Positions 39,537-40,076 of a DNA stretch of 40,076 nucleotides are shown piece after piece (the stretch's first letter is position 1; every line of letters starts with the position of its first letter). Both the position numbers and the translations under genes were made by a program. The notes below the pieces were generated by a model. That model was not told where the DNA came from, searched no databases, and saw only the letters and a program-made list of their open reading frames with translations. The stretch covers positions 1 through 40,076 of the forward strand of contig CACBNQ010000012.1 in assembly GCA_902540655.1 (NCBI GenBank). Reading direction: 5' to 3'. Source of the stretch: an uncultured Alphaproteobacteria bacterium. GTDB taxonomy: Bacteria > Pseudomonadota > Alphaproteobacteria > Rhodobacterales > Rhodobacteraceae.

Positions 39537-40076
39537 AATGGTATGCCTACATAATTTTCGGCAAAATGCGCTTGTGCAAAGTTTGAATGAGACAGATAGT
39601 CTAATTCACTTATTTTTATTTTCCTGTCGAATTCTTTAGTCTCAGGAAACTCATGCATCAAAGTAGTCATCCACCAACTAAACCTCACCGCTTTCCATAT
39701 TCTATTTAAAGCCGTTTTAGAGTAGTTAAATAATTTCTTATCACCCTCTCCTCTATAAAAGGCTATAATGCCCTCTGATAAATAATGCACATCTGACACC
39801 GCTAGGTTCAAACCCTTAGCTCCAGTTGGAGGCACAATGTGAGCAGCGTCTCCAACAAGAAAAAGATTGCCGTATTGAAGCGGCTCGACCACGAAACTCC
39901 TCAGCGGAGCAATAGATTTCTCAATTGAAGGGCCAGTCCTTAACTTACCCTTTGAATTCTCAGGCAGTCGTTTAATTAATTCCTTCCAAAAATAATCATC
40001 AGAATAGTCCTCTGCTTTGGTATTCACATCACACTGAAGATAGTATCTTGAAAGATTATTATTCCTCATGGAGCAT
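39533..40076 (-). CDS. pobA: 4-hydroxybenzoate 3-monooxygenase, C-terminal part, truncated by window edge
   Basis: The frame continues past the ATG at 40069 to the window end (residues C-S before M-R-N-N), matching the CSMR segment of PobA, so the start lies to the right. Visible PobA features are SRYYLQCD, the substrate and FAD stretch GPSIEKSIAPLRSFVVEPL, GDAAHIVPPTGAKGLNLAVSD, WKAVRFSWWMTTLMH and the C-terminal AENYVGIPL. The enzyme hydroxylates 4-hydroxybenzoate to protocatechuate with NADPH. About 180 of the usual 390 residues are present. No pca genes are in the window. It is coupled to the deaminase gene by ATGA. Confidence 0.92.
   Translation of the reverse strand, partial: CSMRNNNLSRYYLQCDVNTKAEDYSDDYFWKELIKRLPENSKGKLRTGPSIEKSIAPLRSFVVEPLQYGNLFLVGDAAHIVPPTGAKGLNLAVSDVHYLSEGIIAFYRGEGDKKLFNYSKTALNRIWKAVRFSWWMTTLMHEFPETKEFDRKIKISELDYLSHSNFAQAHFAENYVGIPL

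Overview
The window is AT-rich and densely packed, with short intergenic gaps, many one- to eight-base gene overlaps and frequent TTG/GTG starts. It looks like chromosome from a free-living, probably marine, low-GC alphaproteobacterium. Support for this comes from the dacA-like/tmk/holB/tatD/PhnP-like metallohydrolase run, a phosphatidylcholine synthase, a long-form RaiA/HPF, a pseudoazurin with exact ligand spacing and a DUF2237 protein. The taxonomic placement is inference. I see no rRNA, tRNA, CRISPR array, transposase, integrase or phage gene, and no recognisable DNA-binding transcription factor gene.

Layout. 1-1717: end of a COQ8/UbiB-type kinase gene that enters from the left, convergent with a MaoC-like hydratase and a methyltransferase on the minus strand. 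1848-4533: plus-strand operon of a GYD protein, an unknown 83-residue protein, an epoxide-hydrolase-like enzyme and a type III PLP enzyme. 4536-7879: minus-strand operon of a quinone oxidoreductase, a tandem rhodanese, a GST-like protein and a 2-keto-4-pentenoate-hydratase-like enzyme. 7976-10755: convergent M20 amidohydrolase and SulP anion transporter. 10876-12088: an acyl-CoA-dehydrogenase-like reading frame without a standard start codon, then a small exported Cys protein. 12117-13464: GST plus an SDR protein lacking two catalytic residues. 13572-14384: an isolated flagellin. 14406-18542: a second hydratase, an ATC-hydrolase-family protein, an alpha/beta hydrolase fused to a membrane domain, and an FAD monooxygenase. 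18531-19881: YceI-like protein and a PD-(D/E)XK nuclease on the minus strand. 19926-25010: Old Yellow Enzyme, cytochrome P450, thiolase, and a convergent acyl-CoA synthetase. 25104-30469: housekeeping block (D,D-carboxypeptidase, tmk, holB, tatD family, PhnP-like hydrolase, AEC transporter). 30471-35329: lipoprotein, Sel1 proteins, coiled-coil membrane protein, SDR, aminotransferase, raiA. 35512-37951: threonine ammonia-lyase, phosphatidylcholine synthase, pseudoazurin. 38068-40076: membrane protein, DUF2237, deaminase, and the end of pobA running off the right edge.

How it fits together. About half the genes encode small-molecule catabolism: two flavin hydroxylases, a P450, an Old Yellow Enzyme, an epoxide hydrolase, two hydratases, two GST-like proteins, a thiolase and a CoA ligase. 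They sit in short, tightly coupled operons between housekeeping genes. Substrates cannot be read from the sequence except for pobA (4-hydroxybenzoate). The least-explained parts are the 14406-18542 locus, the start-less reading frame at 10876-11727, the isolated flagellin, and the cysteine-bearing nuclease next to YceI.
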